From positions 44,017 through 96,671 of the forward strand of contig NZ_FWER01000037.1 of NCBI RefSeq assembly GCF_900169785.1: DNA of 52,655 nt, read 5' to 3'. This DNA is from Rhizobium sullae (GTDB lineage: Bacteria > Pseudomonadota > Alphaproteobacteria > Rhizobiales > Rhizobiaceae). The notes below the pieces were generated by a model, which was not told the origin of the DNA, ran no database searches, and saw only the letters and a list, made by a program, of their open reading frames with translations. Shown here piece by piece: positions 42,006-50,537 of this stretch (position 1 is the stretch's first letter; each line of letters opens with the position of its first letter). Position numbers and translations under genes: made by a program.

Positions 42006-42674
42006 ATGACCAATTCGGATTCCGGCTTCAAAGGCCTCTCGCTCACCCGCCGCCATCTTATTGGTGCGCTGGCGCTGGCTGCCGCTTCAACTGCAATTCC
42101 AGTCGAAGCCTTTGCGCAAGCTGCTGCCGGCGGTTCCGCGACGGCACAGGCGATCGCTGATCATTTCTCTGGCGTCGCCACAATGCAGGGTGATTTCGTC
42201 CAGTTCGGCCCGCGTGGCGAACAGACAGGCGGCAAATTCTACATTGAGCGCCCCGGCAAGCTGCGCTTCAACTATGACAATCCGTCGCCGATCAGGGTGA
42301 TCTCCGACGGCAGGAACGTCGCCGTCGGTAACCTGAAGCTTAAGACCTGGAGTCTCTATCCACTTTCGAAGACGCCACTCAGCCTGCTGCTTGCACGCAG
42401 GATCAACCTGTCGGACGGTTCGGTGAAGAGCGTGAAGGAAGAATCCGATCTGACCACGATTGCGCTCGGCAACAAGACGATCTTCGGCAATTCGACGATC
42501 ACGATGATGTTCGATCCGAAGACGTACGATTTGCGCCAGTGGACGATCACCGACAATCAAGGCAAGGACACGTCGGTGATGGTGTTCAACGTGAGGACCG
42601 GCGTTCAGTTTGATCAGAAGGTCTTCAGAGTGCCGTATGAAAGCATTCCAGGTACTGCCGCTAACCGCGACTGA
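42006..42674 (+). CDS. lolA: Outer-membrane lipoprotein carrier protein LolA
   Basis: A 222-residue periplasmic carrier. The leader LTRRHLIGALALAAASTAIP has a twin-arginine-like start and cleavage near FAQ-AA. The mature part begins ADHFSGVATMQGDFVQFGPR and contains GKFYIERPGKLRFNYDNPSP, the half-barrel that holds lipoprotein acyl chains. LolA takes lipoproteins from LolCDE to the outer membrane. An upstream frame is open, but ATG 42006 has AAAGGAG at 7 bases. Confidence 0.9.
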   Translation: MTNSDSGFKGLSLTRRHLIGALALAAASTAIPVEAFAQAAAGGSATAQAIADHFSGVATMQGDFVQFGPRGEQTGGKFYIERPGKLRFNYDNPSPIRVISDGRNVAVGNLKLKTWSLYPLSKTPLSLLLARRINLSDGSVKSVKEESDLTTIALGNKTIFGNSTITMMFDPKTYDLRQWTITDNQGKDTSVMVFNVRTGVQFDQKVFRVPYESIPGTAANRD

Positions 42675-42700
42675 TGCCATACCATATGACTTTCTGTGAA

Positions 42701-42727
42701 AAACGCCCGGTGAAAGCCGGGCGTTTT
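42701..42727. terminator. Terminator after lolA
   Basis: CGCCCGG (42704-42710) and CCGGGCG (42717-42723) form a perfect stem with a six-base loop, A-run before and TTTT after, so it can act in both directions. Confidence 0.85.
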
Positions 42728-42797
42728 CGTTTGCGGACGTTCCATCCGACGTGCCTTTGCTCTAAGGCCTTTTCCATCTCTTTTTAAAGGCAATGGC

Positions 42798-43601
42798 ATG
42801 AGCTTCTCGATTACCACCTGGAACATCAATTCGGTGCGCCTGCGCATGCCGATCGTTGAGCAGTTCGTGCTCAAGCACAGGCCGGATATCCTCTGCTTGC
42901 AGGAAACCAAGGTTCCGAACGAGCTCTTTCCAGCGGCTCCGCTTCGCGCCATGGGTTATGAGCACATCATCGTGCATGGCCAGAAAGGCTATCACGGCGT
43001 TGCTATTGCATCGCGCATCCCGCTCCGTGAGGATCATCACCTGGACTACGGCAATGTCGGCCATGCCCGCCATATCTCCGCGATCTTTGAGCGGGAAGGG
43101 CGCCGCGTCAGGCTGCACAACTTCTATGTGCCCGCCGGCGGTGACGAGCCGGACCCGGCCGTCAATCCGAAGTTTGCCCATAAGCTGGATTTCGTAGAGG
43201 AAATGAAGCTGCTGAAGGCTAACGGCGAAGCGAATACCTCGGCCATCCTCGTCGGTGACCTGAACATTGCGCCGCTCGAGCACGACGTCTGGTCGCACAA
43301 GCAGCTGCTGAAGATCGTCAGCCATACGCCGGTCGAAACCGAGGGGCTGCTGGAGGCGATGAAGCGCGGAGCCTGGCTCGATCTCATGCGTCAGCAGGTG
43401 CCGGCGAGTGAGAAGCTCTATACTTGGTGGAGCTACCGCGCCAAGGACTGGGAAGCCGCCGATCGCGGCCGCCGCCTCGATCATATCTGGTCGTCATCGG
43501 ACCTCGGTCCGTTGTTGCAGCGCATCGACATCCTGAAGGAAGCTCGCGGATGGGACCGCCCGTCCGACCACGTGCCGGTGACCGCGCATTTTAATCTCTG
43601 A
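42798..43601 (+). CDS. xthA: Exodeoxyribonuclease III
   Basis: A 267-residue AP endonuclease/exonuclease. Family motifs in order: TTWNINSVRLRMP (Asn/metal), ILCLQETKVPNELFP (catalytic Glu), ILVGDLNIAPLEHDVW (Asp/Asn pair) and the closing RRLDHIWSSSDL ... SDHVPVTAHF (His). It repairs abasic sites in base-excision repair. It ends three bases from the convergent cNMP gene. Confidence 0.95.
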   Translation: MSFSITTWNINSVRLRMPIVEQFVLKHRPDILCLQETKVPNELFPAAPLRAMGYEHIIVHGQKGYHGVAIASRIPLREDHHLDYGNVGHARHISAIFEREGRRVRLHNFYVPAGGDEPDPAVNPKFAHKLDFVEEMKLLKANGEANTSAILVGDLNIAPLEHDVWSHKQLLKIVSHTPVETEGLLEAMKRGAWLDLMRQQVPASEKLYTWWSYRAKDWEAADRGRRLDHIWSSSDLGPLLQRIDILKEARGWDRPSDHVPVTAHFNL

Positions 43602-43604
43602 GAT

Positions 43605-44060
43605 CTACGAAAAGCGGTGAAGCTGCGCAGTCGCCCGCGCCGCCAATTCCGCGATGTTGTCGCGAATGCGGCTCTCTATGATCCGGGCTGCGTCCGGATA
43701 TTCCTCGATCAGCCTGTGGAAGAGCGCCCGCGTGATGCGGATGACGCTGGAATCCTCTCGAGCCACGGCCGTGAATTTGCGCTCCACCAGCGTTACCAGC
43801 GCGAGTTCGGAGAGCAATGTGCCGGGACCGGCGATGTGCTTGACCTTGGGATGGCCATCGGGGTCGGCCGTGCTGAGCTCCAGCGCACCGCCGGCAACCA
43901 CGTAAGCGCTTTCGGCGGGCGATCCCTCGCGGAAGAGCATCTGTCCGGTGGAAATCAAACGCCGGTCGGCGCCGAAGGCGATCAACCGCAGCTGATCGGC
44001 AGACATGCCTCTGAAGAGCTGCTGCTGCGAAAGCAAGTTGATATCGTCTGTCAGCGCCAT
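43605..44060 (-). CDS. Cyclic-nucleotide-binding domain protein
   Basis: A 151-residue protein that is a single cNMP-binding barrel: FGADRRLISTGQMLFREGSPAESAYVVAGG and RKFTAVAREDSSVIRITRALF. There is no Crp-type helix-turn-helix and no kinase domain. The phosphate-binding R-x-x-S of true cAMP receptors is not clear. It is 13 bases downstream of the OmpR-type regulator on the same strand. The same pairing (response regulator plus cAMP-dependent-kinase-like subunit) is described in Brucella for otpR/cenR, where both act on cell-envelope genes. The ligand is unknown. Confidence 0.82.
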   Translation of the reverse strand: MALTDDINLLSQQQLFRGMSADQLRLIAFGADRRLISTGQMLFREGSPAESAYVVAGGALELSTADPDGHPKVKHIAGPGTLLSELALVTLVERKFTAVAREDSSVIRITRALFHRLIEEYPDAARIIESRIRDNIAELAARATAQLHRFS

Positions 44061-44073
44061 CCGGCTCTTTGCC

Positions 44074-44757
44074 CTACGGTATGATTTTGTAGCCGCCGTT
44101 TTCCGTCACGAGGATTTCGGCGTTCGAGGGATCGCGCTCGATCTTCTGGCGCAGGCGGTAGACGTGTGTTTCAAGCGTATGGGTCGTCACGCCGGAATTG
44201 TAACCCCATACTTCCTCAAGAAGCACGTCGCGGGTAACGACCTTCTGCTCTGCGCGATAGAGGTAGCGGATAATCGCCGCTTCCTTCTCCGTGAGACGGA
44301 TCTTCTGGCCGTTCTCGGCGGTGAGCAGCTTTTGGCTCGGCTTGAAGAGATAGGGACCGACCGTGAAGGTCGCGTCCTCGCTCTGTTCATGCTGCCGAAG
44401 CTGAACGCGGATGCGCGCCAGAAGCACTGCAAAGCGGAATGGCTTGGTGACATAATCGTTGGCGCCGGCTTCCAAACCAAGGATGGTATCTGAATCCGTG
44501 TCGTGCCCGGTCAGCATGATGATCGGCGCCTTGAAACCGCCCTTGCGCAGAATCTTCACGGCTTCGCGCCCATCCATGTCCGGCAGTCCCACATCCATGA
44601 TGAGAAGGTCGATAGGCGTGCTGCGCGCAACCTGTACGCCTTTGCCGGCTGTTGCCTCTTGCAAAACCGTGAATTCCTCATAGAGCGCAAGCTGCTCCGT
44701 GAGTGTTTCGCGGAGGTCGCTATCATCATCCACCAGTAGAATGGTGCGTGCGGTCAT
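44074..44757 (-). CDS. cenR: OmpR-family response regulator, CenR/OtpR-like
   Basis: A 227-residue response regulator. Receiver motifs: acidic pair DDD (10-12), phospho-acceptor Asp55 in LLIMDVGLPDMDG, the switch Thr in MLTGHDTDSD and Lys in NDYVTKPFRF. The C-terminal winged helix has RLTEKEAAIIRYLYRAEQKV and TTHTLETHVYRLRQKIERDP. Sequence and the co-oriented cNMP-binding gene match CenR/OtpR of Rhizobiales, which controls envelope and cell-wall functions. ATG 44757 is preferred to one nine codons upstream. No histidine kinase is next to it. The divergent neighbour is an L,D-transpeptidase. Confidence 0.8.
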   Translation of the reverse strand: MTARTILLVDDDSDLRETLTEQLALYEEFTVLQEATAGKGVQVARSTPIDLLIMDVGLPDMDGREAVKILRKGGFKAPIIMLTGHDTDSDTILGLEAGANDYVTKPFRFAVLLARIRVQLRQHEQSEDATFTVGPYLFKPSQKLLTAENGQKIRLTEKEAAIIRYLYRAEQKVVTRDVLLEEVWGYNSGVTTHTLETHVYRLRQKIERDPSNAEILVTENGGYKIIP

Positions 44758-44899
44758 GCGGTTCTGTTCCTCAATTCCGTCCAATCAAGTCCTACGACAT
44801 ATTCAATCGTTGGCAAAGACCAGAAGACGTGCTGTTGCCCAGCTGGGGCCGATGTGATTTCAATTGAACTCACAAGCAAAACAAGAACATGTGAGAAAG

Positions 44900-45448
44900 A
44901 TGGAGAAAAAAAGGCGAACCCGAAGAACCGCACCATCCACCATTATTGTGCGTCCGGCGCCCGGCAGGCAGAGCCGTGCACTGGTTCAATGCGGTCCTCT
45001 CGTCGTTCCCGCTGCAATCGGCCGCTCCGGCCGCACCATCTTGAAGCGCGAGGGCGACGGTGCAACGCCGATTGCTTCGTTGAAGCTGCTTTACGGCTTC
45101 CGCCGCGGCGAGCATCCGAGCCGCCTCGAAACACCGCTCACGATCCGCCGCATCCGGCAGGACATGCTCTGGTGCGACCAACCCGGCGATCCGAACTACA
45201 ATCGCCTCGTCAGGGCGCCGTTCCGTCCAAGCCACGAGGAGTTGAAGCGCAAGGATGGACTCTACGATATATGTGTCGTCATGGATTGGAATATCACATC
45301 CCGCACCCGCAATCGGGGATCGGCAATCTTCTTCCATCTCATCAGGCCGGGCTATGAGCCGACGGCCGGTTGCATCGCCGTCCATCCACGCGACATGCGC
45401 CGGCTTCTGCCGCATATGCGCAAGGGGACAACGATACGCGTTCTCTGA
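44900..45448 (+). CDS. L,D-transpeptidase (YkuD-like) family protein
   Basis: A 182-residue protein with the YkuD-type catalytic site at FFHLIRPGYEPTAGCIAVH: His, then TAGC with the nucleophile cysteine, in place of the usual S-H-G-C. The first 20 residues are very basic (KKRRTRRT) with no clear signal peptide, so its export is uncertain. Such enzymes form 3-3 peptidoglycan cross-links or attach proteins to the wall. Start codons at 44864 (TTG) and 44891 (GTG) are also open; ATG 44900 has only a weak ribosome site. It diverges from the CenR-like regulator with about 140 bases between. Confidence 0.8.
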   Translation: MEKKRRTRRTAPSTIIVRPAPGRQSRALVQCGPLVVPAAIGRSGRTILKREGDGATPIASLKLLYGFRRGEHPSRLETPLTIRRIRQDMLWCDQPGDPNYNRLVRAPFRPSHEELKRKDGLYDICVVMDWNITSRTRNRGSAIFFHLIRPGYEPTAGCIAVHPRDMRRLLPHMRKGTTIRVL

Positions 45449-45515
45449 GGCGTCAGGGGTGATAATTCGTACGCCGTCTCCTATATCCGTTTGACCGGCA
45501 CTCAGGCTGCCGGGA

Positions 45516-45538
45516 AATCCGCTTGCGGATTCAATTTT
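45516..45538 (+). terminator. Possible terminator after the L,D-transpeptidase
   Basis: AATCCGC (45516-45522) and GCGGATT (45525-45531) form a short stem with a tight loop, followed by CAATTTTAT. It lies about 40 bases before the ribosome site of the next gene. Confidence 0.45.
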
Positions 45539-45575
45539 ATCCCCCTCCAATTCTTCAAACTTCCGGAGATATATT

Positions 45576-46406
45576 GTGGCCAATCAACCCATCATCACTT
45601 TCCATGACGGACATTCCATTCCCCAGGTCGGCCTCGGCGTATGGCAGACGCCACAGGATATCGCGGCGCCGACGGTCCGCAAGGCCCTCGAAGCCGGCTA
45701 CCGCCATATCGATACGGCTTCCGGCTACGACAACGAAGAGGGTGTCGGCGAGGGTGTGCGTTCCTCCGGCCTCGATCGTAAGGATGTTTTCATCACCACC
45801 AAGCTTCGCAACACGGATCAGGGTTACGACAGCACCATGCGCGCCTTCGAGGGCAGTCTGAAGAAGCTCGGCACCGAATATGTCGATCTTTACCTGATCC
45901 ACTGGCCGTCGCCGCACCGCGGCCTCTATCGCGAAACCTGGAAGGCTTTCGTCAAGGTCAGGGCAGAAGGCCGCGCTCGATCGATCGGCGTCTCCAACTT
46001 CTATCCGGATCATCTGGATCACATCATCGGCGATACCGGCGTGGTTCCGGTCATCAACCAGATCGAGCTGCACCCGGATTTTCAGCAGAAGGCCGCGCAG
46101 GACGCGCACCGGAAACTGAATATCGTCACTGAATCCTGGAGCCCGCTCGGTCAGGGCAAGTTCATTGCAAATCCGGTTGTCGGTGAGATCGCCAAGAAGC
46201 ATGGTAAGACGCCGGCGCAGGTCATCATCCGCTGGCACATCGATACCGGTCTTGTCGTGATCCCCAAGTCGGTAACGCCGTCGCGTATCGAGGAAAACTT
46301 CCAGGTCTTCGATTTCAAGCTCGATGCCGAGGACATGGCGGCGATTGCCAAGCTCGACGACAGGAATGCCCGCATGGGGCCGGAACCCTATACGGCAACG
46401 TTCTGA
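45576..46406 (+). CDS. Aldo/keto reductase
   Basis: A 276-residue AKR (family 5-like). Catalytic tetrad: Asp in YRHIDTASGYDNE, Tyr in the same segment, Lys in FITTKLRN and His in YLIHWPSP. NADPH-binding signature is VVIPKSVTPSRIEENFQVFD. These enzymes reduce aldehydes and keto acids such as 2,5-diketogluconate or methylglyoxal. GTG 45576 is the start, with GGAG eight bases upstream. Confidence 0.93.
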   Translation: MANQPIITFHDGHSIPQVGLGVWQTPQDIAAPTVRKALEAGYRHIDTASGYDNEEGVGEGVRSSGLDRKDVFITTKLRNTDQGYDSTMRAFEGSLKKLGTEYVDLYLIHWPSPHRGLYRETWKAFVKVRAEGRARSIGVSNFYPDHLDHIIGDTGVVPVINQIELHPDFQQKAAQDAHRKLNIVTESWSPLGQGKFIANPVVGEIAKKHGKTPAQVIIRWHIDTGLVVIPKSVTPSRIEENFQVFDFKLDAEDMAAIAKLDDRNARMGPEPYTATF

Positions 46407-46462
46407 TCAAGAGACCTTCTATCTCCTCCTCTCCACCTTTGCGGCGAGGAGGAGATGGTTGC

Positions 46463-47005
46463 TCACCTGAGTTCACGCGGCGTCACGAAGCGTTCGAGGC
46501 GTCCGCTTCCTGGCGATATATCCGCCCAACGGTTCGCCTCAAACGCAATGATTGCCAAGCCGGCAGTGGGGAATTTGTCCTTCAGGCGCGCGCAAGCGTC
46601 TGGATCGCCATTGCCGACGAGATTGTTCGCGAGGTCCTGAAAACCGGGATTGTGTCCGACGAGCATGACTGTCCGGGCCGACGATTCAACCTTCTGGAGG
46701 ATGCCGGCAATCCGCCCCGCCGGGGCTTCGTATAAGTCCGGCACGTCGCGTTCAGCAATCGAAGCGGAAAGTTTTTTCGCGACACGCTTCCATGTTCCCT
46801 GCGCGCGCTGAGCGGTTGATACCAGGACGAGGTCGGGAAAGAGCTTTTCACGCGCCATATAGGCGCCGATCAAGGGTGCAGCCTTTCGCCCGCGCTTTGC
46901 TAGCGGGCGGTCATGATCCGCGATATCGGCCGGCCAGGCGGATTTTGCGTGACGCAGAAGAAAAAGGCGAAGGTACTTCGGCGAAGGCTTGTTTGGCGCA
47001 TTCAT
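46463..47005 (-). CDS. sixA: Histidine phosphatase (SixA-like)
   Basis: A 180-residue branch-1 histidine phosphatase. The catalytic histidine is in LFLLRHAKSAWP and the second in VMLVGHNPGFQDLA. It resembles SixA, which removes phosphate from histidine phosphotransfer proteins and acts on NPr of the nitrogen PTS in E. coli. Target here not known. ATG 47005 with AGGTG upstream is chosen over a GTG three codons earlier. Confidence 0.85.
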   Translation of the reverse strand: MNAPNKPSPKYLRLFLLRHAKSAWPADIADHDRPLAKRGRKAAPLIGAYMAREKLFPDLVLVSTAQRAQGTWKRVAKKLSASIAERDVPDLYEAPAGRIAGILQKVESSARTVMLVGHNPGFQDLANNLVGNGDPDACARLKDKFPTAGLAIIAFEANRWADISPGSGRLERFVTPRELR

Positions 47006-47072
47006 GCTGCTCACCTGAAAGGGCAGGAAACTATTGTCTCACCGAATGCGCATCTTGTCTTCTGGAGACGGC

Positions 47073-47103
47073 ATGCCTCCCCTTCTAATCGAAGGGGAGG
47101 CAT
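47073..47103 (-). terminator. Inverted repeat just after leuC
   Basis: ATGCCTCCCCTT (47073-47084) and AAGGGGAGGCAT (47092-47103) form a 12-bp perfect stem five bases past the leuC stop. No U-run follows, so it may be a weak terminator or a 3' stabilising hairpin. Confidence 0.55.
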
Positions 47104-47108
47104 GGTCG

Positions 47109-48518
47109 TCAGTTCCACTCGCGGATATCGACGAAATGGCCTGCGATCGCAGCGGCGGCGGCCATAGCCGGGGAGACGAGGTGCGTGCGGCCCTTGAAGC
47201 CCTGGCGGCCTTCGAAGTTGCGGTTGGACGTCGAGGCGCAGCGCTCGCCCGGCTTCAAGCGGTCGTCGTTCATGGCGAGGCACATGGAACAGCCGGGCTC
47301 GCGCCAGTCGAAGCCGGCCGCCTTGAAGATCTTGTCGAGGCCCTCGGCTTCCGCCTGTTCCTTCACGAGGCCGGAGCCGGGAACAATCATGGCGTTGACG
47401 GTCGAAGCAACGGTCTTGCCTTCAACGACCTTGGCAACGGCGCGCAAGTCTTCGATACGGCCGTTGGTGCAGGAGCCGATGAAGACGCGGTCGATGTTGA
47501 TCTCGGTCATCGGCGTGCCTGGCTTCAGGCCCATGTAATCAAGCGCGCGCCACTTGGAGGCACGCTTCGTTTCGTCCCGGATCTCGTCCGGGTTAGGAAC
47601 GACGCCCTGCACCGAGACGACATCCTCCGGCGAGGAGCCCCAGGAAACGATCGGCGGCAGCTCGGCAGCGTTGAGCTTCACGACGCGGTCGAAATGTGCG
47701 CCTTCGTCCGACTTCAGCGTCTTCCAGTAGGCAATCGCCTGTTCCAGCGCCTCGCCCTTCGGCGCACGCGGCTTGCCCTTGATATACTCGAAGGTCGTCT
47801 CGTCGGGCGCAATCAGGCCGGCGCGGGCGCCGCCTTCGATCGACATGTTGCAGATCGTCATGCGGCCTTCCATCGACAGTGCGCGGATCGCTTCGCCGGC
47901 ATATTCGATGACGTAACCCGTACCGCCGGCGGTGCCGATTTCGCCGATGATGGCCAGCACGATGTCCTTGGCGGTGACGCCTGCCGGAAGCTGGCCATCG
48001 ACCTGCACCAGCATGTTCTTCGCCTTCTTCTGGATCAGCGTCTGCGTCGCCAGGACGTGTTCGACTTCAGACGTGCCGATGCCGTGGGCGAGCGAGCCGA
48101 AGGCGCCGTGGGTGGACGTGTGGCTATCGCCGCAAACGATCGTCATGCCCGGCAGGGTGAAGCCCTGTTCCGGCCCGATGATGTGCACGATGCCTTGGCG
48201 CTTGTCGTTCTCGGAGTAGTACTCGACCTTGAACTCGGCGGCGTTCTTGGCCAGCTGCTCGACCTGGATACGGCTTTCCTCGTTCTTGATGCCGAGATGG
48301 CGATCGGGCGAGGTCGGAACGTTGTGGTCGACGACGGCGAGCGTCTTTTCCGGGGCGCGAACCGTGCGGCCGGTCATGCGCAAGCCTTCGAACGCTTGCG
48401 GCGAGGTCACTTCGTGGACCAGATGGCGGTCGATGTAGAGAAGACAGGTGCCGTCTGCCTGTTCGTCGACCAGATGGTCGTCCCAGATTTTGTCATAGAG
48501 GGTACGCGGTGCGCTCAT
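47109..48518 (-). CDS. leuC: 3-isopropylmalate dehydratase large subunit
   Basis: A 469-residue aconitase-family enzyme. The [4Fe-4S] cluster cysteines are in FIGSCTNGRIED and GCSMCLAMN (three in all). DHNVPTSP, IVCGDSHTSTHGAFG and GTSEVEHVLATQT are active-site segments. With LeuD it isomerises 2-isopropylmalate to 3-isopropylmalate in leucine synthesis. leuD is not in the window. The upstream region of about 230 bases contains a short reading frame and GC-rich repeats. Confidence 0.96.
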   Translation of the reverse strand: MSAPRTLYDKIWDDHLVDEQADGTCLLYIDRHLVHEVTSPQAFEGLRMTGRTVRAPEKTLAVVDHNVPTSPDRHLGIKNEESRIQVEQLAKNAAEFKVEYYSENDKRQGIVHIIGPEQGFTLPGMTIVCGDSHTSTHGAFGSLAHGIGTSEVEHVLATQTLIQKKAKNMLVQVDGQLPAGVTAKDIVLAIIGEIGTAGGTGYVIEYAGEAIRALSMEGRMTICNMSIEGGARAGLIAPDETTFEYIKGKPRAPKGEALEQAIAYWKTLKSDEGAHFDRVVKLNAAELPPIVSWGSSPEDVVSVQGVVPNPDEIRDETKRASKWRALDYMGLKPGTPMTEINIDRVFIGSCTNGRIEDLRAVAKVVEGKTVASTVNAMIVPGSGLVKEQAEAEGLDKIFKAAGFDWREPGCSMCLAMNDDRLKPGERCASTSNRNFEGRQGFKGRTHLVSPAMAAAAAIAGHFVDIREWN

Positions 48519-48585
48519 GGCTTTTCAGTCCGTTTTGGATGCAATGGGAAGGAATTGGCGGCAAGGCCGGCCGGCCGTCATTCGA

Positions 48586-48702
48586 TCAGCGAAGTCGGCT
48601 GCTGAGCGCGCCGGAGACGGTCGCAAAGAAACGTGCCGGCAGGCGATAATGATCCTGCAGCACGAAAACATGCGCGCCAATGCATCTGAACTTGGATTCC
48701 AT
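48586..48702 (-). CDS. Possible 38-residue reading frame upstream of leuC
   Basis: A frame that begins MESKFRCIGAHVFVLQDHYR ends 68 bases before leuC. A leader peptide that senses leucine would need a run of leucine codons; here there are only four scattered among 38, so classic attenuation is not supported. The following GGCCGGCCGGCC (near 48566-48577) is strongly self-complementary. May be a spurious frame. Confidence 0.25.
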   Translation of the reverse strand: MESKFRCIGAHVFVLQDHYRLPARFFATVSGALSSRLR

Positions 48703-48754
48703 GGGCCTGCATATAGCGATTTTTCTCGGAAACGGCAATTCGAATCATGCAGTG

Positions 48755-49576
48755 TTACCGGCTGTGAGCCTTGCGCATCCGCTGCTCGACCTGCCGCAGC
48801 GCGAGCGACAAGCCAATCGTCAGGATCAGATAGATATAGGTGACGATTGAATAGGTCTCAAAGAAGCGGAAGGAGCCGGAGGCATAGACCTTGCCCATCT
48901 GCGTGATGTCGGAAACACCGAGCACGGAAACGAGGGAGCTGTCCTTCACCATCGAAACGAAGTCGTTGGAGAGCGGCGGAAAGATGACGCGGACCGCCTG
49001 CGGAAAGACGACCAGCCGGAAGCGGTGGTAGCGTGATAGGCCAAGCGCCTTGGCCGCTTCGATCTGCCCATGGTCGAGCGATTGAATTCCGGCGCGGAAA
49101 ATCTCTGCGATAAAAGACGAATATCCGATCATCAGAGCGATGATCGCACGCCACATCAACGAGAGGTCGCGTACCAGGATCGGTTCCGCCAATCCGGCTT
49201 TCACAAATGGCGTGATCAGGAAATTATACGCGGCGACAATGCCCGGAGCGCCGACAAAAGCCACATAAAAGAGCAGCACGAGCATTGGGATGCCACGGAC
49301 GATCTCGATATAGAAGCGGGATACTTGGCGTAGCGCGACGCTATCCGAAAGCCCGAGAAGAGCGATGCCGAGGCCAAGCAATGTCGCCAGCGCAAAGGCG
49401 ACCAGCGTCACGAAGACGGTGACCCATACCCCGTTGACGACGGTGCGGAACACCTGCGCATAGACGCCGTTGGTGACGATGACGATCGCAAGGATGGCGC
49501 CGATCGTGGCAAGGGCGACCAGCCACCAGGGATAGTCGCCCTTGAGAGTTCCGGCAGGAGAAGGCTGCAGTGCCAT
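48755..49576 (-). CDS. Polar amino-acid ABC transporter permease
   Basis: A 273-residue HisM/GlnP-type permease with about five membrane helices (LATIGAILAIVIVTNGVYAQ at the start). The EAA loop is QIEAAKALGLSRYHRFRLVV. It starts 16 bases after the binding-protein gene, so both form one transcription unit. No ATP-binding partner is present, so the ATPase must come from elsewhere. Confidence 0.9.
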   Translation of the reverse strand: MALQPSPAGTLKGDYPWWLVALATIGAILAIVIVTNGVYAQVFRTVVNGVWVTVFVTLVAFALATLLGLGIALLGLSDSVALRQVSRFYIEIVRGIPMLVLLFYVAFVGAPGIVAAYNFLITPFVKAGLAEPILVRDLSLMWRAIIALMIGYSSFIAEIFRAGIQSLDHGQIEAAKALGLSRYHRFRLVVFPQAVRVIFPPLSNDFVSMVKDSSLVSVLGVSDITQMGKVYASGSFRFFETYSIVTYIYLILTIGLSLALRQVEQRMRKAHSR

Positions 49577-49592
49577 CAGCGGCTGACCTGCA

Positions 49593-50390
49593 TCATTCGC
49601 CCATCTTGTAGTCGAGGAACCACTGCTTGTTCAGCGCGTCGAGCGTGCCGTCGGCCTTCAATGCGGCGATCGCGGCGTTGACGGGGGCAACGAGATCGGA
49701 GCCCTTCGGGAAGATGAAGCCGAAATCCTCGGTGCCGAGCGGGCCGCCGATAACCTTGAGCGTGCTGCTCGAGGCATCGACATAGCCTTTCGCGGCAACG
49801 CTGTCGGTCAGCACGACATCGACGTCGCCGGCCTTCAGCGCCTGTACGGTGGCGCCGAAGGTTTCGAAGAGCTTGATGCGCGGGTTCTGCTCGTTGCCGT
49901 CAAGGATCTCATAGACGGCCGTGTAGAAAGGCGAGGTGCCCGGCTGTGCACCTACGAGGCCGTCCTTGAACTCACCGAAGGTCTTCGCGTCCGTGAAGCG
50001 GCTCTCATCGGCCCGGACCAGCATGAATTGCTGCGAGCGCATATAGGGATCAGAGAAATCCACTTTCTGCTTGCGGTCGTCCTTGATGGTGATGCCGGTC
50101 ATGCCGATACTGTACTGATCGTCGGAGACGGCCTGGATCATCGCGTCCCAGCTCGTGTTCTGATACTCGACCTTGAAGTTCAGCCGCTTGGCGATCTCGT
50201 TCATCGCATCATATTCCCAGCCGACCTGCTTGCCGGATTTGGGATCGACGAATTGCAGCGGCGGGTAGGCATTCTCTGTGACGACGACCACCGTCTTGCC
50301 GCCAAGATCCGGCAAACTGGCACCAAGGGCCCCCAACGGCGAAAGAACGAGAGCGGCGAGGCTTGCAAGAATGGTGCGACGGATCGGCAT
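49593..50390 (-). CDS. Periplasmic amino-acid-binding protein
   Basis: A 265-residue family 3 solute-binding protein. Signal peptide MPIRRTILASLAALVLSPLG with cleavage near LGA-SL. Ligand loops: TENAYPPLQFVDPKSGKQVG (aromatic stack plus anchor), MTGITIKDDRKQKVDFSDPY, and the VQALKAGDVDVVLTDSVAA hinge. The residues fit polar amino acids. Start ATG 50390 has GGAG upstream. Confidence 0.92.
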   Translation of the reverse strand: MPIRRTILASLAALVLSPLGALGASLPDLGGKTVVVVTENAYPPLQFVDPKSGKQVGWEYDAMNEIAKRLNFKVEYQNTSWDAMIQAVSDDQYSIGMTGITIKDDRKQKVDFSDPYMRSQQFMLVRADESRFTDAKTFGEFKDGLVGAQPGTSPFYTAVYEILDGNEQNPRIKLFETFGATVQALKAGDVDVVLTDSVAAKGYVDASSSTLKVIGGPLGTEDFGFIFPKGSDLVAPVNAAIAALKADGTLDALNKQWFLDYKMGE

Positions 50391-50483
50391 CAGAAATCTC
50401 CAATCAATATGGCTAGGGGAAATTGTCATAGTTGCGAAGCGGATGGCAAGAGCATTGGCCCCGACGCCGCAGGCCGAAAACAG

Positions 50484-50512
50484 AAAAGGCGGCCCAAAGA
50501 CCGCCTTTTCAT
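50484..50512 (-). terminator. Terminator of the rimM-trmD-rplS transcript
   Basis: AAAAGGCGG (50484-50492) and CCGCCTTTT (50501-50509): a 9-bp perfect stem, with U-rich sequence on the minus-strand transcript. Confidence 0.85.
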
Positions 50513-50537
50513 ACAGAGAATTTTGCGTTGGTAGAAC

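Noticed and set aside
47034..48605. A 523-residue frame on the plus strand across leuC
   Set aside because: It is the antisense of a complete leuC with all cluster cysteines; composition is Arg/Asp/Gly-rich and matches no family. High GC keeps such shadow frames open.
48586..48702. leuC leader peptide for attenuation
   Set aside because: Leucine codons are few and not in a run, and no mutually exclusive terminator/antiterminator pair was found; kept only as a low-confidence frame.
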